Both the position numbers and the translations under genes were made by a program. Below, in pieces: positions 33,846 through 47,517 of a DNA stretch of 64,000 bases. How positions within the stretch are numbered: position 1 is the first letter of the stretch; each line of letters opens with the position of its first letter. A model generated the notes under the pieces. The model ran no database searches. It was not told the origin of the DNA and saw only the letters and a program-made list of their open reading frames with translations. The stretch comes from Larus michahellis (Eukaryota; Chordata; Aves; Charadriiformes; Laridae). Location: assembly GCF_964199755.1 (NCBI RefSeq), contig NC_133897.1:167536678-167600677 (forward strand), read 5' to 3'.

Positions 33846-36754
33846 CTCCTCCTAATCTGTGTGCTTTTCTTCTGCGGAGGTGGTGGGGGAGACAGGAGAG
33901 GCGAAGAGGAATGGGGGTTTTCCTTCTGGACCAGCTGGGGAATGACTTGCTGATTAAGACATAGTGATGAGCATTTTCATTGTATTTCTAATTAAAGCAA
34001 AGTACGTAGGTAGAGGAGGAGGAGAGAGGGGAGCCGGAAGCAAAGGGAGGAGGGAGACAGAGTGCTGCCAGTTGACAGAAAGAGGCAATTTGAGGCAGAC
34101 AGACATTTTCCGGGCACAGAGAGACAGGTGGGCATGGAAGTACAGGAGCCATAGACTGGGGCTGACTGGGAAGGAAGCTCTCATTGACACAGCAGCTTTA
34201 TCCCAGGGAATTACAAAGAGGCAGGCAGAGTCCTGTTGAAATTAGTTGCCTGGCCTCAGCAGAACTGGCAATAGGATGGACGGAGGAGACTGCAGGGTGT
34301 GTGGTGCTCTGGGTGGCCACAGGAGGTCCAAGACAAGAGCTGGGCAAGAAGAGCAAAAGGGAGGGAGGAAGTGAGTATGAGGGAGGAAGAAGGGTGAGCA
34401 GTGAGCAGGGGTAGTTTCCTCCAAAACAGATGAGCAGGAGCAGAGAGAGTAGATAGAACAGCAAAATCTACATCTTATAGCTCTGTGGGGATGGTGTCAA
34501 CATGGGTTATCTCCCTAGAGCTTCCTGAACAGTTTTAAACAGCAGATTAGGATCAGACCCCCAAAAAATGAGGGGAGAGAAAAAAAAAGCCTACAGACTA
34601 ATTACTGGCAGAGAAAAGGAACGCATGTCAGCAAGCAGCAACAGAAAACCCCTCTGGGGGGATGAGGACCAAATGAAAGGGGCACTGAGTCGCAGCCAGA
34701 ACTGGCACCCTCCCCAGTGCTGTCACAACAGTGCTTTGCCGAGGACACAAAGTACCCAGAGCCCAGTGGCACTCATCCTTTGCAGCCATTCAGGCTGCAG
34801 GCTTTCTCTGCACCTTGCCTTAGAGCAAACTTGATGGAGCTTGTTTTTTTTTTTTTTTTTTGTAGTTGACATCCCTTTGCCACTTCATCTGGATGAGCGT
34901 TTTGCTCAGAACTACCTTATGGCAAGGCATGCCACTTCTTGGAGATAAGCCTGAGCTGTGAGCCAGATGAACCTAGTGGGTGAGTGAGAAGGGGGAGATC
35001 CCAGGGCTTGGGAAAGTTTATGGTGCAGCTGAATTGTGCTGTCTTTTAGTGTCTTGTGCTCATAAGAGCTCTGCTAGATGCTATATTACCCTACTGTGAT
35101 GCCAGGGCCCCTCCACAATTAGGCAATGTGATGTGCATTGTGTTTCTTCTCTGAGCCACTGTCTGGAGGACCCTGTCTTTCACCAAAGACTCTATGAAGT
35201 GCCTAAAGTTAGAATTCTGAAGGCCAGTGTGCAATTAATCCCGTGCTCTTGCAGGAACCAAATTTTTCTACTGGTGAACAAGGGAGTTTCTGTGTTATCC
35301 TATATCTGTTGTGCTAGAATTTTCTCTTTTACTTCCAGAATAGCTTCCTCCCTATACAAGAAAAAAGAAAAGAAAGAAAAAAAAAAAAGAAGAAACCACA
35401 ATCACTCCCTTCCACCTCCATGCCCTTTCAATCCCTATCAATTCTCCTGTAAATTAGTAGACAAAGCTGGCCAGTCATTTATTTGGTAACAAAACCCTCA
35501 AGAAGGCAATAAAATTAAGAGAAACCAAGGTGCCAGGCTTTTTAATTAAAAAAGAAAAACAAAAAGAGGAAAAAGAATAACATGTTTAATTTACACCATA
35601 CATTCTTATTCATCCATCTCCAGCCCTGGAACACTTTATTGCATTGAAGCTGGCACTCCTGGCACTCACAAAGCAGAGTTTCACATTCAAAACATGGTTC
35701 ACGTCAGCGGCTGTATTGTTCCTGGCCACCCATTGTCCTCCACGGCGGGGGCCCACATATCACGTGCTGGGAAGGTGGGGAAGCAAGAAAGACACTGAGG
35801 GCAACCTTCTATCAATATTAAGAATAATCATAATAATTATTATTATTGCCACTCCTTCTAGCGCGGAGGAGCCTGCAAGTTCTCTCTTTTTTTTCTTTTC
35901 ATCTGAAAGCCCTACTTTGTGGGGAAGATAGAGTGTTTTGTTTTCAGACTAAAAATATCTTCTGTATTTTACAGGGTTTTTTTCTCCATGTATTTAATGG
36001 GATGTTTGTGATTTTCGTTTCCTCACTGGGCAGAGAAAATGTTAATGAGTGCCTCCTTGTGCTGCGTTTCCCTCCTCAAGCCTGCCTGAGGCTAAATCAA
36101 GAAAGTCAAAGGAGGTGTCAGTATTTTTCATGGCAATAAACTGAACTCTGGTGTTGGCTGTTATGACCCTCATGAGGTCAACACAAATAGAAAGACATCT
36201 ATAAAATGAACTTCATTTTCCTCCCATGCACATCACTGACAAGCTGGTAGAGTATATTTGTTGCTAGCAAAACAAGCAAGCCCCCTGTTGAAGGGCCTGA
36301 TTCATGTGTGGTTTATTAAATCTCATCTGCCTTTATGCCACAAGGCTGAGAGCTGAGTCTGGCCCACGTTTGACTGCACGCTTGACACTTCCCCCATTTG
36401 CCCCCATTTAGGGTGCCCCTCTAAGTGTTCTAGTAAAAGTTTCTGAATTTAGTGATTTTTTTTTCCTCCTCCTTGGCAGCAAACACTGAAAATCACAGGT
36501 CTGCTAAATAAGGAAAAGCAGTGGGGTGGCTGTGAAGTGCACAGCCCTGGTTGTGGCTTGGCTGACAGAGTCCCACTGGTCCAGGAGAGCTGTGCTCCTC
36601 GCCTTCTGCCAGGATCATGTGCCCATGTTGATTTAAGGACTTTCTGTGACCCACGGAGCCCGTCCCACCCTCCCCTGCAGTCCTGGCCCTGCTTTGCCAT
36701 TTCTATCTGGTTTCATGTTAATATGTCCATGGCACTGCAAGGTGATGGTAGAGG
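33846..36754. other. No gene seen; low-complexity patches
   Basis: Purine-rich DNA at 34010-34110, a run of about 19 T near 34843-34861, an A-rich patch at 35360-35392 and an ATT-rich patch at 35810-35848. A CRE half-site CACGTCAG near 35699 and a MEF2-like CTAAAAATAT near 35949 lie 4.7-5 kb above ARC. No exon is supported. Confidence 0.4.
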
Positions 36755-36915
36755 AGCACTGGGAGAAGAGAAGGCTCCAGAAAGACCTTATAGCAGCCTT
36801 CCAGTACCTAAAGGGGGCTTACAGGAAAGATGGGGAGAGACTCTTTATGAGGCAGTGTAGTGATAGGACGAGGTGTAATGGTTTTAAACTGAAAGAGGGG
36901 AGATTTAGATTAGAT

Positions 36916-38298
36916 CGGAAGGTCAGAAGAAGGATCTGGGGAACTACAGGCCTGTCAGCCTGACCTCGGTACCAGGAAAGATCATGGAGAGGATCATCTT
37001 GAGTGAGCTCTCATGGCAAGTGCAGGGCAGCCAAGGGATCAGGGCCAGCCAACATGGGTTTAGGAAGGGGAGGTCCTGCTTAACCAACCTGATCTCTTTC
37101 TCTGACCATGTGACCCACCTTCTGGATGCGGGGAAGGCTGTGGACGTTGTCTATCTGGACTTTGGGAAGGCCTTTGACACCGTCCCCCACAGCATTCTCC
37201 TCGAGAAGCTGGCGAATCATGGCATAGACAAGTGTACTCTTCGCTGGGTTAAAAACTGGCTGGATGGCCGTGCCCAGAGAGTTGTGATTAATGGGGTGAA
37301 ATCCTCTTGGTGGCCGGTAACCAGTGGTGTCCCTCAGGGCTCAGTTTTGGGGCTGGTTTTGTTTAACATCTTGATTGATGATCTGGATGAGGGGATTGAG
37401 TGCACCCTCAGTAAGTTTCCAGATGACACCAAACTAGGTGGGAGTGTTGATCTGCTTGAGGGTAGGAAGGCTTTCCAGAGGGACCTGGACAGGCTGGATC
37501 GATGGGCCAAGGCCAACTGTATGAGGTTTAATAAGGCCAAGGGACGGGTCCTGCATTTTGGTCACAACAACCCCAAGCAACGCTACAGGCTTGGGGTAGA
37601 GTGGCTGGAAAGCTGCCCAGCAGAAAAGGAGCTGGGGGTGCTGGTGGACGGCCAGCTTAACATGAGCCAGCAGTGTGCCCAGGTGGCCAAGAAGGCCAAC
37701 AGCATTCTGGCCTGTATCAGGAATAGCGTGGCCAGCAGGAGTAGGGAAGTGATTATGCCTCTGTACTTGGCACTGGTGAGGCCTCACCTCCAGTACTGTG
37801 TTCAGTTCTGGGCCCCGCTGTACAAGAGGGACATTGGAGTGCTGGAGTGTGTCCAGAGGAGAGCTACCAGGCTGGTGAGGGGTCTGGAGACCAGGGCATA
37901 TGAGGAGAGGCTGAGGGAGCTGGGCACGTTTAGCTTGGAGAAGAGGAGGCTGAGGGGAGACCTCATTGCCCTCTACAACTCCCTGAAAGGAGGTTGGAGA
38001 GAGGTGGGTGTTGGCCTCTTCTCCCAGGTGAATAATGACAGGACCAGAGGAAATGGTCTGAAGTTGCAGCAGGGGAGGTTTAGATTAGATATTAGGAAGA
38101 ATGACTTTACTGAAAGAGTGGTCAGGCACTGGAACAGCCTGCCCAGGGAGGTGGTTGAGTCACCATCCCTGGAGGTATTTAAGAAACGTGTAGATGTGGC
38201 ACTTCAGGGCATGCTTTGAAGGGCAGAGATTGTAGGTTGTTTGGTTGGACTTGATCATCTCAAAGGTCCTTTACAACCATGAAGATTCTATGATTCTA
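36916..38298 (+). mobile_element. Inner CR1 LINE nested in the outer CR1
   Basis: A plus-strand, 5'-truncated CR1 of about 1.4 kb inserted into another CR1 of the same orientation. It begins within the reverse transcriptase region (GGGGAACTACAGGCCTGTC) and ends at ATTCTATGATTCTA at 38285-38298. A TAGAT pentamer is present at both edges (36911-36915 and 38297-38301), possibly a short target-site duplication. Its family matches the 7-10 kb copy rather than the outer element. Confidence 0.88.
36984..38219 (+). pseudogene. CR1 reverse transcriptase fragment, altered catalytic box
   Basis: Open frame of 411 codons covering most of the CR1 reverse transcriptase and the C-terminal tail. Visible motifs are LDFGKAFD at 59-66, PQGS at 118-121 and a catalytic box reading FPDD at 145-148 instead of FADD. 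Both aspartates remain, but proline replaces the alanine before them. The endonuclease and fingers are missing because of 5' truncation, so it is a dead copy despite the long frame. Confidence 0.9.
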
Positions 38299-38528
38299 GA
38301 TATCAGGAAGAAATTCTTTACTGTGAGGGTGATGAGACACTAGAACAGGTTGCCCAGAGAAGTTGTGGTTGCCCCATCCCTGGAAGTGTTCAAGGCCAGG
38401 TTGGATGGGGCTTTGAGCAACCTGGTCTAGTGGGAGGTGTCCCTGCCTATGGCAGGGGGGGTTGGAACTAGATGATCTTTAAGGTCCCCTCCAACTCTAA
38501 TTGTTCTATGATTTTATGAGTCTATGAG

Positions 38529-41500
38529 ATCACAGCCACACAGGGAAAAAGAAACATTGTCCTTTTTGGTGGCAGATTGCCAGGCCATCAGACCATACCC
38601 TTGATCATGTGGTGAGCCAGGGGAAGCTGTGCAGCCACATATCTTTGCAGTACCAGCTACTCACATGACAATGAGAGAGTGGCTCAGACTGCCCCGTAGC
38701 TTACCCACTTCTGCTCCTCATCATGCTGTTCCCATGGGTGAGACTGTGTTAAGCCCCTCCTTCACTTTCTCATCACCTACATGGATTTTTTCTCCTGGAC
38801 TAGGGAACGTGGGAAGGGGCATTAGGGGTGGTGGGAGCCTGCTTTTCCATCAGTGATACTGGACTGGCTCATGGGAACATTTTTTAGCTGCAGACTCCCA
38901 GCTACAGGCTGTGGAGAGGAGGAAGCAATGGGAGATTCCTGTGGTAAGCTTGACTTCATGTGCTGCTGACGTCTCTCCTCCACACAAACCCATCACTCAT
39001 CCATTGCATCCTCCTGGGTGCCTTTCAGAGGAGGAGAGGCCATAACAGAAATACTGCCTTGTTGCAATTGTTAGTAGCCAGTCACAGTCCCATGGAAATC
39101 CACCACAGCCCCTTTTCCCCACCAGATTACATAGTCCTACCCTTCCTGTGAATGCCAACAGCTCTGTTCCTTTGAGGGGAAATATCAGAGAAAATGCTGA
39201 GAGAAAGCAGGTCCAGATCTGGGGGGGGGGGGGGACGCAGAATCCCCTTTGCACACAATATTGTAGGTATCTTCCAAGACATGACACAGCAAGAAAAGCC
39301 ATGTTTGTTTGGGCACCTCCATGCTAACCTCATTCTCAAATTCCTTATAAACTTCCTTCTGGCTGATGTCCCTAAACCTAGCTTAGAGAACTCCACATTC
39401 ATAATGGGGACATGCTAAACAGGATTATTTTTATGTATTCAGGTCCAGATCCCTTCACTTTCAAATGTGTATAGTCTAGTTTTCTGCTTATCCAAAAATA
39501 CTCTTCTCTGCCTGAACCATGGATCAGTTGTTGCCTCATTGAATAGATGGGTACTTGTTTGGTTTTGTTTTTTTCTCTTTAGGCACAAATAAATCCCCTC
39601 TAAATGCTTTATTTACTCTCATTCATACTGAAATCCCCAAACATGTTCAAACCTGCCTATACCAGCCCAACTAGGATTTGGCCTCATAGGTGCCTTCAGA
39701 CAACACCCCTGGCAGGTTCAAAGTCATCTTCTGTCTAATTTAGCACTAGAGTTTCTACCCAGGTGTCCTTGGTGCTGGGACATTCCTAAAGATAAAGGAA
39801 ACACTGCATTATTACAACTAATTTTGTGGACATGGTTTACTTGCTTGTTTCTTGTAATGTCTGGATGGTGATTCCCTTGCCCATGGACCATGAACATCCT
39901 GAGATGGTGGGGTATAGGTTGCTCTGCCTCTCTTTTAATAGGAATGTGTGTCTGGCTTTTTGCAGTGGACTCCATTAAGGCATCACAAAGGGCACCAAAG
40001 GGACACAGGGCCTTTCTATAGGGCACAAGATTGCTGCTCCCAGACAAACCCATGTCTCCAGAGCTCCATATGCTGATGTATGTCAGTTCTTACCTAGCTG
40101 CTCTGACAGCCATCATCACCGTGAAGCCATAAACTAGGCCACAGCTCACCCATTTTTAGAAATTGTATTACTCAGTGGTTGCTCAATTTACCTTTTTTCA
40201 AACTTTTCCTTTTACTTCTCCTTCTTCTAAGCTATTTTTCCTATTTTCTTCTCCCCTGCGCATCATTGTTAACAAAGGATTTCCCCTAAGCATCCTTGCT
40301 TTCTGTTGCTAATCTCTCCTAGCCACTGGGAGACACAGTTTGAGTCAGTGCAGGAGTTGTGTCCCCTCGGCTCAAGATAACAACAGAGCAGCTGCCTCGT
40401 GTGGTAATGGGGAGCCTGCATCACTAATAAAAGAAAGGGTAACATTAAGTCACTTTTGAAGGGGAGGAAGCCTCATTCAGAGCATCCTCATCCTCCTCTA
40501 ATTCAACTGCTTTTTCCATTTCCATTATTTAAGTCTCTGTAAATGAGAGATGGATAATTAGGGGCAGTGGGGAAGCTCAGGGGAAACAGAAATGTGAGAA
40601 GCAAGCAGCAGACTGTACTAATTTCTTCTTTCCAAATGTATGAGGCCCCAAAGATCACTAAAAGACATATTAGATCAGGGCTAGCAGGAGCTGGGGAGTG
40701 AGCTGCTGTGTAAACCTCTACAGGAGCTTTCCCTTCCCCGCAAAAAAGTTCGGCACAGTGCCACAGCTCCCCAGTACATCACTACCCCCACACTGAACAC
40801 AACTGCTTGGTGGTCTCAGGCTGGGAATATCCATGGGAGAAACGCACTGCAGAGGCTTCACATCTCTACACTGAGAAAGGTGTGTATTTGGGAGCATGGA
40901 AAAAAATGGGAGTGTTAGGTGGAGATGTATGTGTGGGTCCTATTTAGAGCTTGAGACCTGGAAGGTCCATGGGTCAGGGGCTGCAGGTCCCATATGAGGT
41001 GCAATCTGCTCTGAGACAGCATGAGGAGGACAAGGACAAGGAGTCACTTTTTAAGGACAGAGGATTAAGAAGCATCCATCTGGGACAGAAGCGATCCTGA
41101 CACCGCTCTTTTCCTTGCTAGTGCCTCCCCATACGATCATGGGAAATTACTCAATTTCCATTCTCCTTATGGATGTTGTCTCTCAGGAGGGGTGGTCCCA
41201 CCTGGACAGAAGACTGCTGAGAAGGGAAGATTTTTCCCCACAGATCGGTTCAACCTCAGCAAGGCCAAAAATGGGGGAAAAAGAAAAGGAAAAAAGAAAA
41301 AAAGGGGGAAAAATAATCAGAGGCTGCAATTACAGTCAGGGTTATTTACGCCCGATTTTAATGAAAGGCCCCTAAGGACTGAGGAATGATATTTTAATGT
41401 CCTTCAGACATGACCTGAGGGGAGATGGTCCTGCTGTAGGGCTATGGGGATGGGACAGGCAGTGCTGCCCTGTTCCACAGCTCCTGATTGCAGACCAGTG

Positions 41501-44500
41501 GATGCTGGGGAGGCAGCGTCAGCTCACTCACAGTACAATAGGATTTAGCTCTCCATGGGTCCTTGCAGGAATGTTGCAACAGGAAAGAGGGAAGGATCTG
41601 GGGGGAGATACAGGAGTGTCCAGCCAACCAAACCAATGTTTCTCTGCCTATCTCATCTATTTCTCCCAGCTTGACACAGATGGTGGCTGCGCCACTGACC
41701 TTCTCAAAGAAACTCCAGCCCACGCTGTGGGGGAGGATGCGGTGTCCTGGATTTCCCACCTCACACCCCCATTTTCTGTTTTTCAGCAGTCGGGGTTGGC
41801 TGCGAGGAGGAAGGGGAGGGAAAGACAGCAGCTCTGTATTAATGAGTTCATTCCTTACGAGAAGCCTGGTAGAGGTTAGTATCCATCCCTGCGGCTACCT
41901 GAAGCCTCCCAAGCCGCCCCTGAATGAGACACAGAGATGGGTGGGCGCACGGAGGAGAAGAGGTGAGTGGGAGCAGGGAGAGGAGCAGACAAAAAGGATG
42001 AGCAGTGTGTGTGTCAGAGAGATCGGATCTGCGGCACGCTCCTGCCTTTCCCCCACCTGCCTGCAAACAGGGAAGGGAGACAGCCTGCCGGATGAGCTTT
42101 GCAGGGAGTGAAAATGGAACAGGACAGCCCCCCTGGGGCATTGCTAAAAAAGGGATGTTGTGGGCATGGCTCCCTAAATGTGGTGCCTGCTCGGGGTGGG
42201 TTATAGCCATTTTTCCTCCTCCCCAGGCTCTTCACTGTGGAGGGAGAGTGGTATACCTGCAGTGCTCCTTTGGTCAGAGCCTGGAAGGCTCTCTGAAGTT
42301 ATGCTAGTGATAAGGGAGTTTGTGAAGGAGGGAGGAAACCCTAAGATTTGGAGTTTTATGACCCCCACGATGAACACATGCAGACTCCTCCTTTCCGTCC
42401 ATTGCTTGGTCTCCAAAATCCTTCAACTCCCTCCCCAGGTTTTGCATGTAATTGATGTGCACTATTTGTCTGCTATGTCAAGTCTTGTGAGGGCAATGCC
42501 ATCTCATCAGGGTCCGTTGTGTTTCTGACAGCAGTCATGCAGGAAGCTGACTGAACATCAATCTCTACCTAAAGCTTTTGGTGCGGACACAAAGGTTCTT
42601 AAAATCACATTTCTCACTTACACTATTAACAAGGAAGCTGTCATTTTCCAGAATAGTCATGGGGTAGGGTGTCCTTCCCAGGAGTTGTGGGAAGCCATGT
42701 TCAAAACACCTTTCTTTTAATTAGGATATGAATTATGATTTCTTCACAACTGAAGAGCTCCAACCTCCACATAGAACCATCTTCTGCAAGAGCATTACCA
42801 TTTTGGATGACTCATCAAATATCCATCAGGCCAGACCAAGGTACAGACCTGCCAGTGTTAAATCTTGGAGTACATACCCTAGGACATGCGTCCCATATCT
42901 TGCAGGAAAGTTAAAACCATCTCCCTGCTTGTGCCTATTCAGTCACACACAAAGCGTAGGGATCGCACAAGGAGTGACCAAGTCTTGTCCTGACCCAGAA
43001 GTGCCTCACCAGGTGTTCACCTAAGACAGAAGGCTCCAGATCAAGAAGGGATCTGAATTCACATCATCCCGGCTGGCCACCCCTGTTCACCCACCCTGAG
43101 AGTGCCTTATTTCTTCACTCAGCCCCATAAACAGAGGGTTTCCACATCAGGCCCTGTTAGCTGTGCTTGAGTTTGCATTGTCATCTGGTAGAGTGCAGAG
43201 AAGACCATGGAGGCTCAAAAGGCAATTATCTAAGAGCAGCCAGGTAGGGTCTTGCTCCATCTCTGAAAACACACTTTCTTCACCTTAATTTGGGGACTGA
43301 AAAAGCAGTAAGGACCTTTTTCTTCTCTTTCCTCATCTTCTCTCTCTAAATATTTGTTTGGATTGCCTGTGGCATTTAGAACAGCTAAAATTATCTCAAT
43401 TAAATATCTCCACTCTTTTTCTTTGTTCTCTTTTTCTTTCTGGCTCTTTCCTTCCAGGCAGCTGGAACACATTCTTTAGACATTCTTTAAAAACAAAAGA
43501 AAAAAAACACGCTACCCCAGACACCCAACAGCTAAGATTCATGTAGCTTCAGTTAGGCTTTATTTAGAAACATGGATGAAATAGATGATGTGAAAAAAAT
43601 GAAAAGATCCATGCCCTAGTCCTCATCACAGGAAACAGGGGAGTAGTCTTACCTAGTCCACCAAAGTCATCACTTTGTGGATTACAGGTCTACTGGAACT
43701 GTGGGAGAAAGGGCTAAAGGGTTGCACACTGATTTTTGGGGTGTACTTCGTGCCACGAGGTAGGAACATGATAGTGCTGTTGTGCTCCAGGATGTTCCCC
43801 CTGCCTGTCCATGTGTTCATCATAACAATATCTGGCCCTTTTTATTGACCCTTCAGGTCTGCAAATTCCCTGCCAGTCTGTTTTGGGAGAGAAAATTCGT
43901 TCCCAACATCAAATTTGGCAGCTGCCTCATCCCTGTGCCTGACAGCATGAATCACCAGAGTTAAGTAACAAACCCATTTATACATCAAGATACCATCACT
44001 GTCCAAGCAATCATTCTTATGTTTTTCAATGTGAAGCCGATTACTGTGGATTCTGCCTGTACTTATTTTATTCCCCCTCCTTTGTTCCCTAATTTTCCTC
44101 CCAATAACTTCTGGATTTTTTGCAAAACAGAGAAAAACTTCAGAAGGGGGCTGGGATGCTAGGCAGAGTCAGAAAATATTTTCCAACCCCCAAGAAAAGT
44201 TGTTTACTACTAATTTTGTGAGTTTCTGGGAAACCTCTCAGGGAATCTCACCAAAGCCTTTTTGGCAAGAAAAAATGGTTTGCTAATGAGGTGGTACACC
44301 ACCTGGTTTGTGTATTATTGTCTTACAAATATATCTACATACCCCCACACGCTTTAATGCACCTGTTATTTTTACAAGGGTTTTCTTGGTGCTTTTTTTC
44401 TGGCTTCTTAGTACGTGTTTTATTGCTCTGGTCTATTGACAGTTATTAAAAAAGTGATTCCCGAATGCATTTGGTTTATCCTTCTGAAAATGAAGTTTTG

Positions 44501-47419
44501 ATGGGTTGAAATGGCGGTGGGCGATCCATCTCGAAAGAAAGATCTGGGGAAAGCACAGCGCATTGTGAGTTTGTGGAGGCAGAGCGGGATCTGCAAATGT
44601 TATTAAGCCTGGCAAAAGCAACAGGACTTGCAAGCTGAGAATAACTGCAGAATTGCAAGATTCAATAATTGGCACAAAATAAATTTAGGCCGAGACTTGT
44701 GTCTCTCAGTGCTTAGCTCCAAGTCAGAAGTCTCAGACTAGGTGTTCTCCTGTTGTCTGGTCAGCCTCGGTCCATCCAGAACACAACCAAGGAGATGGTC
44801 ATTGCCTTCTCTTTTCTGCACAGCAGCTGAGGTACCCCTATAAAACTCAGAAAGTTCTGCCTCAAATACCTTCCTTTAACTGGAAACAAGAATTTTACGA
44901 GCACAGATCTCTGCTTTTCCAAATTGCCCCATCACTCTGAGTGAAATCCATCCAAGATCTCTCAGGCCTCTCTCTTCGTATAACAAACTCACTAGTGCAA
45001 ACACAAAACCATAGTTTTCTCAGAAAAGAATGATTCAGACCCAGGGAGAACTTAAATGGTAAGTCTGGGGTTTGTTCTTGCCTTGTCTCCCTAGCAGTGA
45101 GTGTGGGGGTATTTCACTACAAGGAAGACTGCAAATATTCACGCAGATCCAGATAATTTTTTCTTAGATAGCGGTAGGACCTCAGTCTGCATCTGTCCAT
45201 CCAAGGTACATGTATCAAAGATGTGGATACTGCACATAAAGACAGCAGTGCTATTATTCATATCCTGGATTCCTAAAAGACAAATCTTAAATGAAAACTT
45301 TAAAGAATGACTAGTGACCCCCCCCGACAACGGACGGGCTACCAATCTCAACATCTTTTAGACATCAGGTTTAAGGAGGAAGAAGGAAAGGGCTATGTGA
45401 CAAGCATAGTTTGGCAGTCGGGATTCATTAATTCTGTTTTTCAAAGATGCATTTATCTCTCCAGAATAACAACTGAGTTACCTCAGGCCCCGTATTCCAT
45501 CCTCTTTAGTATGTCCCCCCACAGCTATTGCAGTAGGTAGCAAGCACCCACAGTCCCCTTTGTGCCATTATCTCATTCTTTCCCTAGCATATTAAACTGC
45601 CATCAAAGATGAGGTTTGCAAACATAGTTTGTTGCCTACTGGAGCCTTACATTTCAGAGCTATTGCTGCTGCTGTTGCATATTTTGTACAACTTTTTCCA
45701 AGCAGACCATTTTTGCTAATGGGCTCACTTGGGGGTCTGCTGAACTGCAGGGAAAATGGAGACAAGCAACCTTCCTGCTGGGAGACCTTTGCAAACCTCA
45801 AGGAACCTTTTTCAGAAACAGGATTTCCATGTTCTTAATGAGATCATTTTCAGAAAAGTCTGGAAAAAGAGAAAGAAGAGAAAATAGCGACAGCAAAATA
45901 GAGATAATCACTAAAAATGTTTTTCAAGTAAACCAGGAGCCCACTCAGTGTAATGAGACAGAAAAATTCAAGAAAACTAAAGGAGGAGCATGTGCTTTAT
46001 TTGATACATCAGAGCAAAGTCAGTATGTGAAAAGCAATAGCGTCTTGACCCTGCAGTTGTCTGTCACTCCCCTGGTGCAGATAGCTGTGTTAAGAGTAGA
46101 GAAATAGGACAAAATCCCATCAGTGGCATAGTTTGGTGCCCGGAAGTCTGCAATAAAAACTAAGATTTATGACAAATCTGGTGAGCTGAATTGGATAAAA
46201 AAGTTCAACTCTCTGCGCCTCCATCTGATTGATGCATTGATCCCCATTAAAAAAAACCCTGTGCACTCAGCAAGGGGTGATGTACCCACACTGTCCCACG
46301 AAGGCCAGCTTAATGCCTCTTGACACGGACAGGCACGTCAGCTGTTGGGATAAGCTTTCAGTGGTAGCTTTCTACACGGATGTAATGCAATATCTTTCAA
46401 AAGGCTGCATCTGGCTGCCAGATGCGTATTTTAAAAAGCACAGGCAGATCAGTCTTCAGTGATGGGAAAACTGGAAGAATGGGAGGAGGGAAAATAGGGA
46501 CAGAGGGATCTCCTGTCATCTGACATGGCCAAAGCTTCAAACACCTGAGTGGGAGTGGTAGATCAGTTGGTTGATGGCATGAAATGACACCTCCAGAATG
46601 TCTCTGCCCACCATGCCAACATGATTTAGCAGGCTGACACTTTTCTGATGTTTCAAGAAGTATAGGGAGGGAGGTGCCAGTGAAGATGTACACAAGAACA
46701 TTTAGCTCAAAACCCAGTCTGCAACATTTTCCATGAGTTATAGAAGACTATAAGAACAGAAAAAAGAATGTAATGTTATATCACCAGATGCTCTCCTAAT
46801 CTCCAGAGATTTGTGGCTTAGGCACTACACGAACAAAAGTAGGTAGTTTCATATTTGTGTGCTCTTCATGGAATTTTTTTACTTCCATTAATCTGCTCAG
46901 TCACCTTTTGAGTGTCTGAGATCTATAATATCTTATGGCTGGGACTTGCCCAGCTAACCAGACATTATGTGAAGAAACTCCTCCTTTTTCTTTGTTCTGA
47001 TCTTGGCACTTGCTCATTCCAGCTGATAACCCTTTCAACTGATAACCCTTCATCAGAAGACACAGTAGCCAATCAATTGCTAATCTAACTCACTAGATCC
47101 TATCCTTCCTTTTACCCTTTCTTTTTCCAGACTGAATAAACAAGGTTTACACAACCACTTCCTGTGTGGAAGTGACTTTATCACCCCTTTCCACTGGTTA
47201 GGTTTTTTTCATATCCTTTCTGGGATGGGGACACCAAAACAAAACAGACAGTATTCAAGATGTGAATGAAATGGGAGTTTTGACAGGGAGAATTAGGATA
47301 GGTGAGATAGGACAACAAGGCAGCCCACACTCTACAGATGCCCTGGGCTGTAGGACACACAAGTGACCTGAGGAGAGCACCAGAAGGAAATCACCCGTCT
47401 GGATGGAGTCCTGAGTAAT
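38529..47419. other. No gene or clear CR1 found
   Basis: About 8.9 kb without supported genes or recognisable CR1. Features: a run of 14 G at 39221-39234, a near-CRE TGACGTCT at 38967-38974, an A/G-rich tract at 41272-41318, and two AT-rich stretches (about 40430-40640 and 44440-44700) whose texture resembles conserved regulatory DNA. Short frames carry no motifs. Confidence 0.45.
39221..39234. repeat. Poly-G run
   Basis: Fourteen consecutive G. Long G runs are hard to sequence, so the length is uncertain. Confidence 0.85.
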
Positions 47420-47517
47420 GTGCTCTAGGCAATCCTGCTTTAGCAGGGGAGTTGGACTAGATGATCTCTGGAGGTCCTTTCCAGCTCTGAAATTCTGTGA
47501 TTCCATGATTCTGTGAA
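47420..47517 (+). mobile_element. CR1 3' end fragment
   Basis: GGAGTTGGACTAGATGATC followed by TCTGTGATTCCATGATTCTG is the last hundred bases or so of a plus-strand CR1. The rest of the element is absent. Confidence 0.85.

Larger units (their letters stand above)
36755..38528 (+). mobile_element. Outer CR1 LINE, interrupted by a second CR1
   Basis: A plus-strand CR1 3' fragment split in two. The left arm 36755-36915 reads through the CR1 C-terminal region ([28 protein letters not shown]) and stops in mid-motif after TTAGATTAGAT. The right arm resumes at about 38299 with GATATCAGGAAGAAATTC, the next consensus words, and continues to the terminal TTCTATGATTTTATGAGTC at about 38528. The two arms join in register once the inner element is removed. 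Confidence 0.88.

Noticed and set aside
35699-38974. A distal CREB-MEF2-SRF enhancer of ARC built from the CRE half-site at 35699, the MEF2-like site at 35949 and the near-CRE at 38967.
   Set aside because: The sites are scattered over 3 kb and none forms a compact triplet. The MEF2-like site has a mismatch.
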